From NCBI GenBank assembly GCA_018613035.1, contig JAGGRA010000014.1, positions 25,613 to 89,612 of the forward strand: 64,000 nucleotides of DNA, given 5' to 3'. A model generated the notes under the pieces. The model did not search any database. It was not told the DNA's origin and was given only the letters and a program-made list of their open reading frames with translations. This stretch comes from Pseudomonas sp. ISL-84 (GTDB lineage Bacteria > Bacillota > Bacilli > Bacillales > Cytobacillaceae). This document shows positions 28,037 to 36,630 of this stretch, piece after piece; positions within the stretch are counted from its first letter, which is position 1, and each line of letters begins with the position of its first letter. The position numbers and the translations under genes were made by a program.

Positions 28037-29419
28037 ATGAAAGCCACATGGATATGCCTTATGATAATCATTCAAATCACGGTGTTTGCTTGTTACCCTG
28101 CTCAGGGGCTCGCTCGGCCTGCAAATCTGGAAGAACCTCGAAATGTCATTCTGATGATTGGAGATGGCATGGGAGTCGGGCAAATTGAGATTGCGAGGGA
28201 AATGGAGTACGGGAAAAAAGGCCGGCTGTTCCTCGAGACCCTTCCTCACACTGCACTTGTGCATACCTTTTCTGCCAATAACCTGGTAACCGATTCCGCT
28301 GCAGGCGGAACGGCGTTGGCGATTGGCAAAAAAACCAATAATGAAATGATTGGAGTCACTCCGGATGGAGCTGAATCAGACAGCATATTGGATTTATTTA
28401 AAAAGAACGGAAAGAAAGCAGGAGTTATTTCTACAAATACGGTTACAGATGCAACCCCTGCTGCATTTACCGCAAGTGTCCCCAACAGGTGGTCAGGACA
28501 GGAGGAAATAGCCCGTCAGCAGCTGAACAATGAAGTGGATGTACTCATGGGGGGAGGAAGATCCTATTATAGTCCGGAAAAACAGAATGGAAAAGATTTA
28601 ATTAAGGAAGCCATTCAAATGGGTTATACCTATGCAAGCAATCGGGATGAACTGATGCAAGCAAAGGGAAATAAGCTGCTCGGGTTGTTCAATAATAGTT
28701 ATATGAATTTTAAGCTGGATCGGCTTCTAATTGGGAGCAAAGAACCAAGTTTAAAAGAAATGACGGAAAAAGCAATCGGTGTTTTGTCAAATGGGAAAAA
28801 TGGTTTTTTCCTAATGGCAGAAGGAGCGAGGATTGACCATGCTTCACACGCAGGCGATATTACAAGCATATGGAAAGAAACAATCGAGTTTGATAAAGCT
28901 GTAAAATATGCGGTTGAATGGGCTAAAAATGACGGAGAGACACTCGTACTTGTCGTGGCTGACCATGAAACAATGGGAATTTCTGCCACAGAGCCGCTGG
29001 ATATACAGCATCTGAAAAAAATTAAAGCTACCCCTCAATATATGGTCAGCCAATTTGTGAAGGATCAAAATTCTAGATCTTACAGGGCTTACAGCATCAA
29101 AGAGGTTCTGAAGAAATACGCCAAAATTGAACTAACTGATAAGGAAATTGCAGCTTTTAATGACCATTTGCTAAACTCCGACAATAAAGTATATCCTCAA
29201 TACTTGGCAGCCTGGGAGATTGGAAGCCTGATTGCGGAAAGAAACAACGGGGGAATCATTGCAAACAAAGTTAGATCTTTAAGCTCAACTGGAGGGCATA
29301 CAGGCAATATGATTCCTTTATTTGCTTATGGCAAAGGAAGTGAGGTTTTTTCAGGCGTCCTTGATAACACCGATATTCCTAAAAAAATTGCATCATTGAT
29401 GAGATACAAATGGGAATAA
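28037..29419 (+). CDS. Secreted alkaline phosphatase
   Basis: 460 residues, signal peptide about 1-26 (hydrophobic IIIQITVFACYPAQG; the Cys could make a weak lipobox). Alkaline phosphatase fold: ILMIGDGMGVGQ (metal), TDSAAGGTAL with the phosphoserine, DHASHAGD and VVADHETMG (metals) and GGHTG near the end. Releases phosphate outside the membrane. It opens a + strand group not present at this point in B. subtilis. No Pho box was recognised in the 130-bp upstream region. Confidence 0.93.
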   Translation: MKATWICLMIIIQITVFACYPAQGLARPANLEEPRNVILMIGDGMGVGQIEIAREMEYGKKGRLFLETLPHTALVHTFSANNLVTDSAAGGTALAIGKKTNNEMIGVTPDGAESDSILDLFKKNGKKAGVISTNTVTDATPAAFTASVPNRWSGQEEIARQQLNNEVDVLMGGGRSYYSPEKQNGKDLIKEAIQMGYTYASNRDELMQAKGNKLLGLFNNSYMNFKLDRLLIGSKEPSLKEMTEKAIGVLSNGKNGFFLMAEGARIDHASHAGDITSIWKETIEFDKAVKYAVEWAKNDGETLVLVVADHETMGISATEPLDIQHLKKIKATPQYMVSQFVKDQNSRSYRAYSIKEVLKKYAKIELTDKEIAAFNDHLLNSDNKVYPQYLAAWEIGSLIAERNNGGIIANKVRSLSSTGGHTGNMIPLFAYGKGSEVFSGVLDNTDIPKKIASLMRYKWE

Positions 29420-29510
29420 TGCCTGGCTGGTAATTTAATGCGTATTTTATCCCCTTATCCGCCGTACATTCTAGAGAGATATTAAATTTTGAAAGCGGGG
29501 AGAGCATTTC

Positions 29511-30197
29511 ATGTATTATCAGCAGCCATTCGTCCGCCATTCAACCCATTCTGTCAGCCAGGCCAGATCCAAACCCAATATCATGAGAGTTTCAGGCGAA
29601 GGGAAAATAGCAGTCCAGCCAAGCCAGTCCATAGTAACACTCGGAGTTTCAACCGAAGACCAAGTGCTGCAGAAAGCACAGGAGAATAATGCACAGGCAA
29701 TTGCTAACATTAAAAATGCTTTAAATAACATTGGAATATTGGATCAACAAATTCGCACAGCCGATTTTTCGATTTTTCCGCAATATGATTTTGTAGATGG
29801 GAAACAGGTTTTTCGCGGTTATAAAGTGGAGCATGTGCTTGGCATTACTGTAGATGATATAGAAAATACCGGCCTAGTTGTCGATACGGCAGTGGACAGC
29901 GGTGCCAATCTTGTCAGGGGGATTACTTTTGAAATGGAAAGCCAAAGTTTTTATTATCAGCAGGCATTGACCCTGGCTGTTGCGGATGCTTATAAGAAGG
30001 CCGAAACAATTGCGGCTGCCTTAAGAGTCCAATTAGTCGGGACACCTTTATCAGTAACTGAGGGTGCTTTTGACTTTGAAAGGCCTGTTCCCTACCAGCC
30101 TGCAGCTTTTGTTAAAAGTGAAGTGAGTACACCCATCCAACCGGGAACGATTGATATAACGAGCCGGGTGTCTGCAGAATTTATGTATTACAGCTAG
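29511..30197 (+). CDS. SIMPL domain (DUF541) protein
   Basis: 228 residues. SIMPL domain from MRVSGEGKIAVQPSQSIVTL to the end, with KVEHVLGITVDDIENTGLVVD and ALTLAVADAYKKAETIAAAL. Unlike many family members there is no signal peptide; the first 25 residues are polar and His/Gln-rich (YYQQPFVRHSTHSVSQ). Family function is unclear. A GCGGGGAG ribosome site precedes the ATG; 90 bp after the phosphatase. Confidence 0.88.
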   Translation: MYYQQPFVRHSTHSVSQARSKPNIMRVSGEGKIAVQPSQSIVTLGVSTEDQVLQKAQENNAQAIANIKNALNNIGILDQQIRTADFSIFPQYDFVDGKQVFRGYKVEHVLGITVDDIENTGLVVDTAVDSGANLVRGITFEMESQSFYYQQALTLAVADAYKKAETIAAALRVQLVGTPLSVTEGAFDFERPVPYQPAAFVKSEVSTPIQPGTIDITSRVSAEFMYYS

Positions 30198-30279
30198 GAT
30201 GAATTTGACTTATAATTCTCTTCAATATGAAGATAATAAGAGTCTGAACGACAATACGTAACAAGAGAGGTCCTTTAAT

Positions 30280-30447
30280 ATGAATGAAGAATTGGGAGAA
30301 TTTTTAAAAAACCAGAAAAAAGGGGACAGGGCCTATCTCGGCGGAACACGAGATAACCAAAAAGCGCCTACTTCCGACCCTGATTATAATAACCGCAATG
30401 ACACCGATATATCACCTGGAGCGGAAGGCAGAAAGTATAAAGGATAA
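30280..30447 (+). CDS. Small hydrophilic protein, unknown
   Basis: 55 residues, MNEELGEFLKNQKKGDRAYL to SPGAEGRKYKG, preceded by AGAGAGG eight bases upstream and followed by a terminator. Charged and Gly/Asn/Asp-rich with no hydrophobic core, so probably disordered. No family recognised; spacing suggests it ends the phosphatase-SIMPL group or has its own promoter. Confidence 0.7.
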   Translation: MNEELGEFLKNQKKGDRAYLGGTRDNQKAPTSDPDYNNRNDTDISPGAEGRKYKG

Positions 30448-30450
30448 CAC

Positions 30451-30481
30451 AAAAAATCCCGAGAAACTCGGGATTTTTTTC
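30451..30481. terminator. Bidirectional terminator before efp
   Basis: Stem ATCCCGAG / CTCGGGAT, three-base loop, with A-run and T-run on either side; ends both the 55-residue gene and efp. Confidence 0.92.
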
Positions 30482-30487
30482 TAATTA

Positions 30488-31045
30488 TTATGCACGTGAC
30501 ACATAAGAACCGTCAGTTGTATTGATGATAAGCTTGTCTCCTTCATTAATAAAGAAAGGAACTTGTACAGTAAGACCTGTTTCAAGAGTAGCAGGCTTTG
30601 TTCCGCCTGAAGCTGTATCCCCTTTAATGCCCGGCTCCGTTTCAGTTACTGTCAGCTCAACAGAGTTCGGAAGCTCAATTCCTAGAGATTCTCCATGGTA
30701 AAGCATGATTGCAACTTCCATATTTTCCTTTAAAAACTTCAATTCGTATTCAATTGAAGCAGCAGGCAATTCAATTTGCTCATAAGATTCATTGTCCATG
30801 AACACGTGCTGATCCCCATTTGCATATAGATATTGCATTTTGCGGTTGTCAATTTGCGCTTTGGCAACTTTTTCACCGGCACGGAATGTTTTTTCCTGAA
30901 TGGCACCTGTGCGAAGGTTACGTAACTTGGAGCGGACAAATGCCGCACCTTTTCCTGGCTTAACATGCTGGAAATCCATTACGCGCCAAATGCCGTTATC
31001 AACTTCAATTGTTAATCCCGTACGAAAATCGTTTACTGAAATCAT
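30488..31045 (-). CDS. efp: Translation elongation factor P
   Basis: 185 residues, three beta-barrel domains. The modified lysine is Lys32 in [10 protein letters not shown], where B. subtilis carries 5-aminopentanol. Rescues ribosomes at polyproline. Follows the aminopeptidase gene by 23 bases. Confidence 0.98.
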   Translation of the reverse strand: MISVNDFRTGLTIEVDNGIWRVMDFQHVKPGKGAAFVRSKLRNLRTGAIQEKTFRAGEKVAKAQIDNRKMQYLYANGDQHVFMDNESYEQIELPAASIEYELKFLKENMEVAIMLYHGESLGIELPNSVELTVTETEPGIKGDTASGGTKPATLETGLTVQVPFFINEGDKLIINTTDGSYVSRA

Positions 31046-31068
31046 GAATATGTCCTCCTAAAATTCAA

Positions 31069-32130
31069 TTAAAGAATAATCAATTCTTTGGTAGAATGAG
31101 TAAGCGTTTCATTATGATCCTTTGTAATTAATGTATCATCCTCAATGCGGACTCCGCCAAGACCCGGTATGTAAATGCCCGGCTCAACTGTTACAACCAT
31201 GCCAGGTTCAAGAATGACATCGGATTTAAACGACAACCCTGGTCCTTCGTGCACTTCCAATCCAATGCCATGGCCAGTGGAGTGGCCAAAATATTCTCCA
31301 AAGCCTTTTTCGGAAATATAGTCCCGAGTTATAGCATCTGCTTCTTTTCCGCTCATACCCGGTTTGATGCCTTCCATTCCCCGCTCCTGGGCTTCAAGCA
31401 CAATATCATAAATTTCTTTCAGCTTATCTTCAGGCTTCCCTACTGCTACTGTACGGGTAATATCTGAAACATAGCCATTATAGTAAGCGCCGAAATCCAG
31501 AGTGACGAAATCTCCTTTTTCGATCACCTTATCGCTTGCCACTCCATGCGGAAGGGCAGAGCGGTGTCCGGATGCTACGATAATATCAAACGAAGATGAA
31601 ACTGCACCCGCTTTTCTCATAAAAAATTCTAATTCATTCGATACTTCCAGCTCGGTAATTCCTGGACGAATGACATCTAGAATATGTTTAAATGCAGCAT
31701 CTGCTATGTCAGCTGCCACCTTTATTATCTTAATCTCTGATTCGGTCTTAATCAAGCGTAACTTTTCAATTGTCCCGGAAACAGGAACAAGTTCGGCTGC
31801 AACCGCTTTTTCATAGGTTTTAAAAGCGGAAAAAGTTAAATGGTCCTCTTCAAATCCCAGCTTCTTAATCCCAAGTTGTTTCACCTGTTCTGCCACTTCT
31901 TCAGGAATGGCTCCTGTATGCTTAACAATCTCATAGCCTTCGCATTGTTTTGCAGCCTGCTCAGTATAGCGGAAGTCTGTAATGAATAACGCTTTCTCTT
32001 CACTGATTAAAACTGCACCTGCTGACCCGGTAAAACCTGTCATGTAACGGCGGTTATAACTGCTTGTAATCAACATTCCATCTATACCTGATTGCTCGAA
32101 GCTTGAGCGCAGTTTCTTTATTTTATCCAT
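31069..32130 (-). CDS. yqhT: M24 family Xaa-Pro aminopeptidase (YqhT)
   Basis: 353 residues. N-terminal creatinase-like domain (about 1-125) and pita-bread metallopeptidase domain with metal ligands in [30 protein letters not shown] and [17 protein letters not shown]. Cleaves X-Pro dipeptides or N-terminal residues. The start overlaps aroQ by eight bases, so they are translationally coupled. Confidence 0.95.
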   Translation of the reverse strand: MDKIKKLRSSFEQSGIDGMLITSSYNRRYMTGFTGSAGAVLISEEKALFITDFRYTEQAAKQCEGYEIVKHTGAIPEEVAEQVKQLGIKKLGFEEDHLTFSAFKTYEKAVAAELVPVSGTIEKLRLIKTESEIKIIKVAADIADAAFKHILDVIRPGITELEVSNELEFFMRKAGAVSSSFDIIVASGHRSALPHGVASDKVIEKGDFVTLDFGAYYNGYVSDITRTVAVGKPEDKLKEIYDIVLEAQERGMEGIKPGMSGKEADAITRDYISEKGFGEYFGHSTGHGIGLEVHEGPGLSFKSDVILEPGMVVTVEPGIYIPGLGGVRIEDDTLITKDHNETLTHSTKELIIL

Positions 32131-32578
32131 GATTATCCTCTCCCTTTAAAAGATCCATTAAGGCATAAAAAGCCAGTTCATAGCCCTTAAATCCCAGTCC
32201 GACAATTTGTCCATGTGCCACAGGGGCAATCACAGATGTATGGCGGAATTCTTCACGGGCATGAACATTCGATATATGTACTTCGATCACAGGAACCCGG
32301 ATTCCTGCTATGGCATCCCTTATTGCATAACTGTAGTGGGTAAATGCTCCAGGATTAAATATAATACCTTTTGTTCCATCTTCATTGGCAAGATGAAGCC
32401 TGTCTATTAATTCGCCTTCATGGTTGGACTGAAAACAAGACACTTCTGTCTGGTGTGCACCGCCCAATGATTTGATGTTTTCTTCCAGATGCTCAAGAGT
32501 TTCATTACCATAAACGCCTGGTTCCCGCTTCCCAAGCAAATTTAAATTTGGCCCATTTAACAGGAGTATCTTCCTCAT
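32123..32578 (-). CDS. aroQ: 3-dehydroquinate dehydratase, type II
   Basis: 151 residues from ATG 32578 ([20 protein letters not shown]) with GAGGGGG six bases upstream; a TTG two codons earlier is less likely. Conserved [21 protein letters not shown] with catalytic Tyr, [19 protein letters not shown] and [16 protein letters not shown]. Third step of the shikimate pathway; aroK of the same pathway lies at 48.6 kb. Confidence 0.97.
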   Translation of the reverse strand: MRKILLLNGPNLNLLGKREPGVYGNETLEHLEENIKSLGGAHQTEVSCFQSNHEGELIDRLHLANEDGTKGIIFNPGAFTHYSYAIRDAIAGIRVPVIEVHISNVHAREEFRHTSVIAPVAHGQIVGLGFKGYELAFYALMDLLKGEDNHG

Positions 32579-32592
32579 AATCAACCCCCTCT

Positions 32593-32891
32593 TACTTAGT
32601 TGCTAATGGGCTTCTTTTTTGGAAAACAGTATGAATGAAATCGTCTTCCTTGCATCCCGAATCCAAGTTTAAAAAGAATGTCCATTAAGAACATTCTAAC
32701 ATAATGTGGAACTTCATACAGTTAAGATGTTTTTACTAAAAGAGGGAAGGCCGCATAAGATAAGGCATTCCCTGTTTGGCATTTGGCTGGTATGATACAA
32801 ATCGGGAAACAGCTTTAAAAAGTGCTTTCTAACACTGAAAATTAAATATGGAGCTGCTTTATGAGGGCTATTTCCCATTCTCCACAATTGC
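32593..32891. other. Spacer between aroQ and yqhR
   Basis: About 300 bases without a gene, terminator or repeat that I can support. Some mixed-frame coding potential overlaps the end of yqhR but lacks a ribosome site. In B. subtilis yqhR adjoins yqhS (aroQ) closely. Confidence 0.4.
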
Positions 32892-33422
32892 TTACGGAAA
32901 CTCCGGATCAGTCCGGGCCTTCTTCTCATCCTCGCTTTTCCCGCGAAGTTCATGGGCTTCATATGAAATGGAATACCCCACAAACACTCCAAATAAAAGA
33001 TAAAAACATATGGATGTGATAATCGTATTTCGCTCCAATTCCCAGAATGGGCTGATGCCAGGGAATATCGGATTTAATACAAAAAATACAATTAAGAAAA
33101 GGGCAATTCCATAGGCGGCCCCAACAAAGATGCTTTCAAACTTCCGCAGCGCTGCATAATAAATAAGTGCGGCAACAATTGAAATGCCTCCGATCAGGAG
33201 AATCGAAATCACTGTTCCCAACCACCCCTCTTTCCACGCCCCTATCGTCCAGGGTTCGAGAATGACATTAGGGCGTATTTCTGTAAAATTGAATACATAA
33301 GCCAAATAGGCCAGTCCGCTCCACAGAATGCCTCCGATCAAACCAGTAATCACGACCATAGCCATAAAAGACATCGGTTTTTCTCTCTGATTTTGTTCCA
33401 ATTGCTCTTTTTCTTCTGCCAT
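32892..33422 (-). CDS. yqhR: YqhR-like membrane protein
   Basis: 176 residues, polar N-terminus and four membrane segments (about 18-44, 65-88, 97-117, 132-152), ending in a charged tail (KSEDEKKARTDPEFP). Matches uncharacterised YqhR by topology and place next to aroQ. Function unknown. Confidence 0.82.
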   Translation of the reverse strand: MAEEKEQLEQNQREKPMSFMAMVVITGLIGGILWSGLAYLAYVFNFTEIRPNVILEPWTIGAWKEGWLGTVISILLIGGISIVAALIYYAALRKFESIFVGAAYGIALFLIVFFVLNPIFPGISPFWELERNTIITSICFYLLFGVFVGYSISYEAHELRGKSEDEKKARTDPEFP

Positions 33423-33910
33423 TTATGCCACCTCCATTTCCTATTATGTCCACCCGCATTTATTCCTTTGCATCAGATTGTAAATTATATTTAAATCGAT
33501 TGTTGGCGGAAAAAAAAAAGAGATTTTTTTTATGATATTTCCCTTTGGATAGAGGTTTTATCAGTTTTTAAGTAGAATAAAATAAGTATACGAATATAAA
33601 TTTCAATTGCTTCCTACCCAATTCAACCCATTTCTCTAAAAGGGGTTCCGGGACTGCAGAATCGTGCATAAATTTAAGTAAGAATACGGGTTGCCTTGGA
33701 AATGTGCAAGCCTATCTTGATTTAGATCTGCCTGGTAGAAAAAAATGCCAGGTAAATACGATAAACATGACATTCATTCGTTTAAAATGTAAAGAAATAG
33801 GAAAAGAAAAAACTGAGGACAACTTTTAATGAAGAAATTACTTAAATCTTTGTATATATAGTTTAAAAGCTTAGAAATTTGCTCATCATGCTTTTAGGGA
33901 GGTGGCTTTC
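33423..33910. other. Spacer upstream of yqhP
   Basis: 480 AT-rich bases. Contains a short stem CCTGG / CCAGG with an A-rich loop (33731-33752) and a TATATA-rich stretch near 33853 that may belong to the yqhP promoter. No gene is visible; yqhQ, found in this interval in B. subtilis, is absent. Confidence 0.4.
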
Positions 33911-34288
33911 TTGAAAAATCGGATTTCATTTTATATTGTCTCCGGGCTTATAATTCTTGCTGCCCTTGGAGTTACCGTCAGCCTGATCTCAGATCCTGCC
34001 GGTTTTTTGCAGAGAATAGCTGTCATTGTCATCATCGGTGCTGTCATATACTTTCTTTTTCAGCGCATTAACAGAGCTAACCCCTCTAAGCGTGAGCAGC
34101 GGGCTTTTATAAGGGCAGCCAAAAAATCTAAAAAACGCTTTAATTATAAAGAAGCAGGTTCAGCCAACGGCAAAAAGGCGTCCCTTGGTTCCCTTACTTC
34201 AATAAAAAAATCTAAGAAAAAGTCTTCTCCACATTTGACTGTCATAGAAGGCAAAAAAGGCAAAAAGAAAAATCGAGCATCCCTTTAA
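33911..34288 (+). CDS. yqhP: YqhP-like protein (SA1362 family)
   Basis: 125 residues from a TTG at 33911, since GGGAGGTGG ends about six bases upstream and the in-frame GTG at 33902 lies inside that site. Two membrane segments (about 7-26 and 34-52) then a very basic cytoplasmic tail (many KKSKKK runs). Same position, beside the patatin gene, as B. subtilis yqhP. Function unknown. Confidence 0.8.
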   Translation: MKNRISFYIVSGLIILAALGVTVSLISDPAGFLQRIAVIVIIGAVIYFLFQRINRANPSKREQRAFIRAAKKSKKRFNYKEAGSANGKKASLGSLTSIKKSKKKSSPHLTVIEGKKGKKKNRASL

Positions 34289-34312
34289 TAAAGGGCTCGA
34301 TTTTTTGTTTTT
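34268..34312. terminator. Terminator between yqhP and yqhO
   Basis: Stem AAATCGAGC ... GCTCGATTT extended by CCCTTT / AAAGG around AATA, then TTTTTTG. It overlaps the last codons of yqhP and can serve both convergent genes. Confidence 0.88.
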
Positions 34313-34319
34313 TTAATCT

Positions 34320-35213
34320 TTAGTAGCTCCATCTTGAGAAAAATCGCTCCGCACATTGCCTTCCATGCTCAAGCAAATCCCTTTTCTTTTGGTCAGTTAG
34401 CTCAAATTCGGCGGTCAGCACCCCATCAGTTGGGATAAATATTATATTTTGCGCGTGTTTTCTTGAAATGTATCGTGCATCATGCGCATCCTTCATGGTT
34501 TCGAAAAGGGCTTCATACATCTGTATCGCATTCGCAATCTTATTCGGCGGCCGTTCACTTAGGTTATGGCTTAGTTTAACCCCCAATACAGGCCTGATTT
34601 TTTTCACATTTTCCCTATCAAATAACCACATCGGAAAATTGCTCAAAACTCCTCCATCAACGATTACACTTGTGCTGCTGTATGCCTGCATTTTTACTGG
34701 CTCAAAAAAATAAGGAAGACTGCAGCTCATACGGATTGCCCTGGCCACCGGGAAAGAGCCCGGATCGATTCCATATTGAACAAGATCATCGGGCAAAACA
34801 ACAAGCCGGCCATTAGTCAGGTCGGAGGCTATTACTCTTAATGACTGTGGCGGCAGGTCTGCAAATGTTCTTATACCTCTTGCAGCCAGCTTTTCAGCCA
34901 TCCAATTCTCCAGTTCCACACCTTTGTAAAGTCCTAATCGCCAATAGAGGAGAAGCCATTTAGTGACAGAGAAGGGTATGAATGTCTTTCTTTCATCAAG
35001 AAACTTTTTTACATCAAGTTCATCCACAAGCTGATAAATTTCGTCACTTGTATATCTGGCAGCGATTAATGCTGCAACGATGGAGCCTGCACTCGTTCCG
35101 GCTACCCGTTTGAATTGGAACCCCCGTTTTTGGACTGCGTCATATGCACCGATTAAAGCAAAACCCTTAATTCCTCCTCCTGAAAAAACACCGTCTATAT
35201 ACATGTAAGCCAC
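34320..35213 (-). CDS. yqhO: Patatin-like phospholipase (YqhO)
   Basis: 297 residues. Oxyanion hole GGGIKG (about 11-16), nucleophile GTSAGS (about 39-44) and catalytic Asp in VDGGVLSNFP (about 192). A lipid acyl hydrolase fold without a signal peptide, so probably cytoplasmic. Convergent with yqhP as in B. subtilis. Natural substrate unknown. Confidence 0.92.
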   Translation of the reverse strand: MAYMYIDGVFSGGGIKGFALIGAYDAVQKRGFQFKRVAGTSAGSIVAALIAARYTSDEIYQLVDELDVKKFLDERKTFIPFSVTKWLLLYWRLGLYKGVELENWMAEKLAARGIRTFADLPPQSLRVIASDLTNGRLVVLPDDLVQYGIDPGSFPVARAIRMSCSLPYFFEPVKMQAYSSTSVIVDGGVLSNFPMWLFDRENVKKIRPVLGVKLSHNLSERPPNKIANAIQMYEALFETMKDAHDARYISRKHAQNIIFIPTDGVLTAEFELTDQKKRDLLEHGRQCAERFFSRWSY

Positions 35214-35387
35214 TCCTGTCGATGTACTTACTAATAGAGGAACTCTTACTTATACATCTTTAATCAGGAGCTTTTTAAAATAGTACGGCTGACAAGCAGA
35301 ATTTCCTGCCGATTAGGAATTTGTAAAATAGGAGGTTATTATAGCGTAAAAACTCCACTGCATCCTGTTTCATTTTCGCATTTATGT

Positions 35388-36413
35388 TTAGGTGAAATAT
35401 TGGACTTCTGCTTCCGGAAAGAAGGAATGGACATATTCCCTGATCGTGTTCTCCAGTTCTTTAGCTTCTTCCGTTGGATATACATATTTACCGATTCCAT
35501 ATCTTCCCCATTTATACTTGCGCTTTTCTTCATCCATCTCAAGCTTGGATTTAGGATAGCGCTTTTCAATTACCTTTTTGGCTGGTTTGGTAAATCTATG
35601 CTGAATCAATTCGAAGGTCAACCCTTGAAGATTGATGCCTTCAAGCGATTTGCTTAATCTTTGAAAAAGTTCAAGATAGCCTTCACGCCAATCTTCATGC
35701 ATATAAATAGGCGCAACGATAAAACCCAGCGGATACCCTGCGTTTGCCACTTTTCGGGCAGCTTCAAGCCTGTCATCAAAAGAAGAAGTACCCGGCTCAA
35801 AATTTTTGATTACGTAACGTGAATTGACGCTAAAACGAAAGCGGGTTTTTCCATTATGGTTAGCATCAAGCAGGTGGTCTACATGATGGTACTTCGTCAC
35901 AAAGCGAAGCTGGCCAAATTCTGTTTGGCCAATAAATTCAATTGTTTTTTTCAAAGAATGTGTCAAATGATCAATCCCGACGATATCGGATGTACACGCT
36001 GCTTCAAAACGTGTTAACTCAGGTTTTCTTTCCTCCATATATTTCGTCGCCTGGTCAAATATTTCTTCCAGGTTCACATACGTACGTATATAAGGCTTGC
36101 TGCCAAGTGTCGTTTGCAAATAGCAGTAATGGCAATGGCCCATGCAGCCGGTAGCGAGCGGAATGGCGTATTCGGCTGAAGGCTTTGAGGTATCAAATTT
36201 CAGGGTTCTTCTTATACCCACAACTAATGTGGATTTTGCATTGCGGTATTTCTGCAATTCATTGTCGCCGGGAATATTTCTTACCTGGTTGTGGGAAGTC
36301 GTCTCCCTAATTTCGATATTCATTTTTTCAAACTTCTCCTTCAGCTCTCTGCCTAAAGGATATTCCAATGCCTGGGGTTCAATATAAACAAGCTGCGGGA
36401 TAAAAGGATTCAT
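35388..36413 (-). CDS. splB: Spore photoproduct lyase
   Basis: 341 residues from ATG 36413, the family start (MNPFIPQLVYIEPQALEYPL); a GTG four codons earlier lies in the ribosome site. Radical-SAM cluster CMGHCHYC and the further conserved Cys in AACTSDIVG, the hydrogen donor in this family. Repairs the thymine spore photoproduct during germination. No splA lies upstream. In B. subtilis splB is elsewhere; here it takes part of the yqhO-lipM interval where mntR would be. Confidence 0.97.
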   Translation of the reverse strand: MNPFIPQLVYIEPQALEYPLGRELKEKFEKMNIEIRETTSHNQVRNIPGDNELQKYRNAKSTLVVGIRRTLKFDTSKPSAEYAIPLATGCMGHCHYCYLQTTLGSKPYIRTYVNLEEIFDQATKYMEERKPELTRFEAACTSDIVGIDHLTHSLKKTIEFIGQTEFGQLRFVTKYHHVDHLLDANHNGKTRFRFSVNSRYVIKNFEPGTSSFDDRLEAARKVANAGYPLGFIVAPIYMHEDWREGYLELFQRLSKSLEGINLQGLTFELIQHRFTKPAKKVIEKRYPKSKLEMDEEKRKYKWGRYGIGKYVYPTEEAKELENTIREYVHSFFPEAEVQYFT

Positions 36414-36516
36414 GGGTAACCTCACTTCTTATGTTAGTCGATTTGTTCAACGAACCTTTACTTCTTAATGGTTGACTGAACCTGATAACACTAGTATGAG
36501 CAAAATCCCCAAGCAG

Positions 36517-36553
36517 CAAAAAAAGAAGATGGAACAATTATTTCCATCTCCTT
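36517..36553 (-). terminator. Terminator of nrdJ
   Basis: Minus strand GATGGAA, seven-base loop, TTCCATC followed by TTCTTTTTTTGC, about 80 bases after nrdJ. Confidence 0.8.
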
Positions 36554-36572
36554 TGGTAATTCTTTTTTATTT

Positions 36573-36625
36573 GGCTGTTATCGCAAACTTAGTTGCTTTT
36601 TATACCTTACGCTCCATCAACTTTA
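36573..36625. repeat. Internally deleted family A/B repeat
   Basis: GGCTGTTATCGCAAACTTAG, TTGCTTTTTA and then TACCTTACGCTCCATCAAC. The first half matches the left flank and the second half the right end of the element at 17876-18054, with the middle missing. Confidence 0.65.
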
Positions 36626-36630
36626 CCTAA

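Noticed and set aside
32714..32992. 92-residue minus-strand frame in the aroQ-yqhR spacer
   Set aside because: Overlaps the end of yqhR in another frame; no ribosome site; basic, low-complexity composition.
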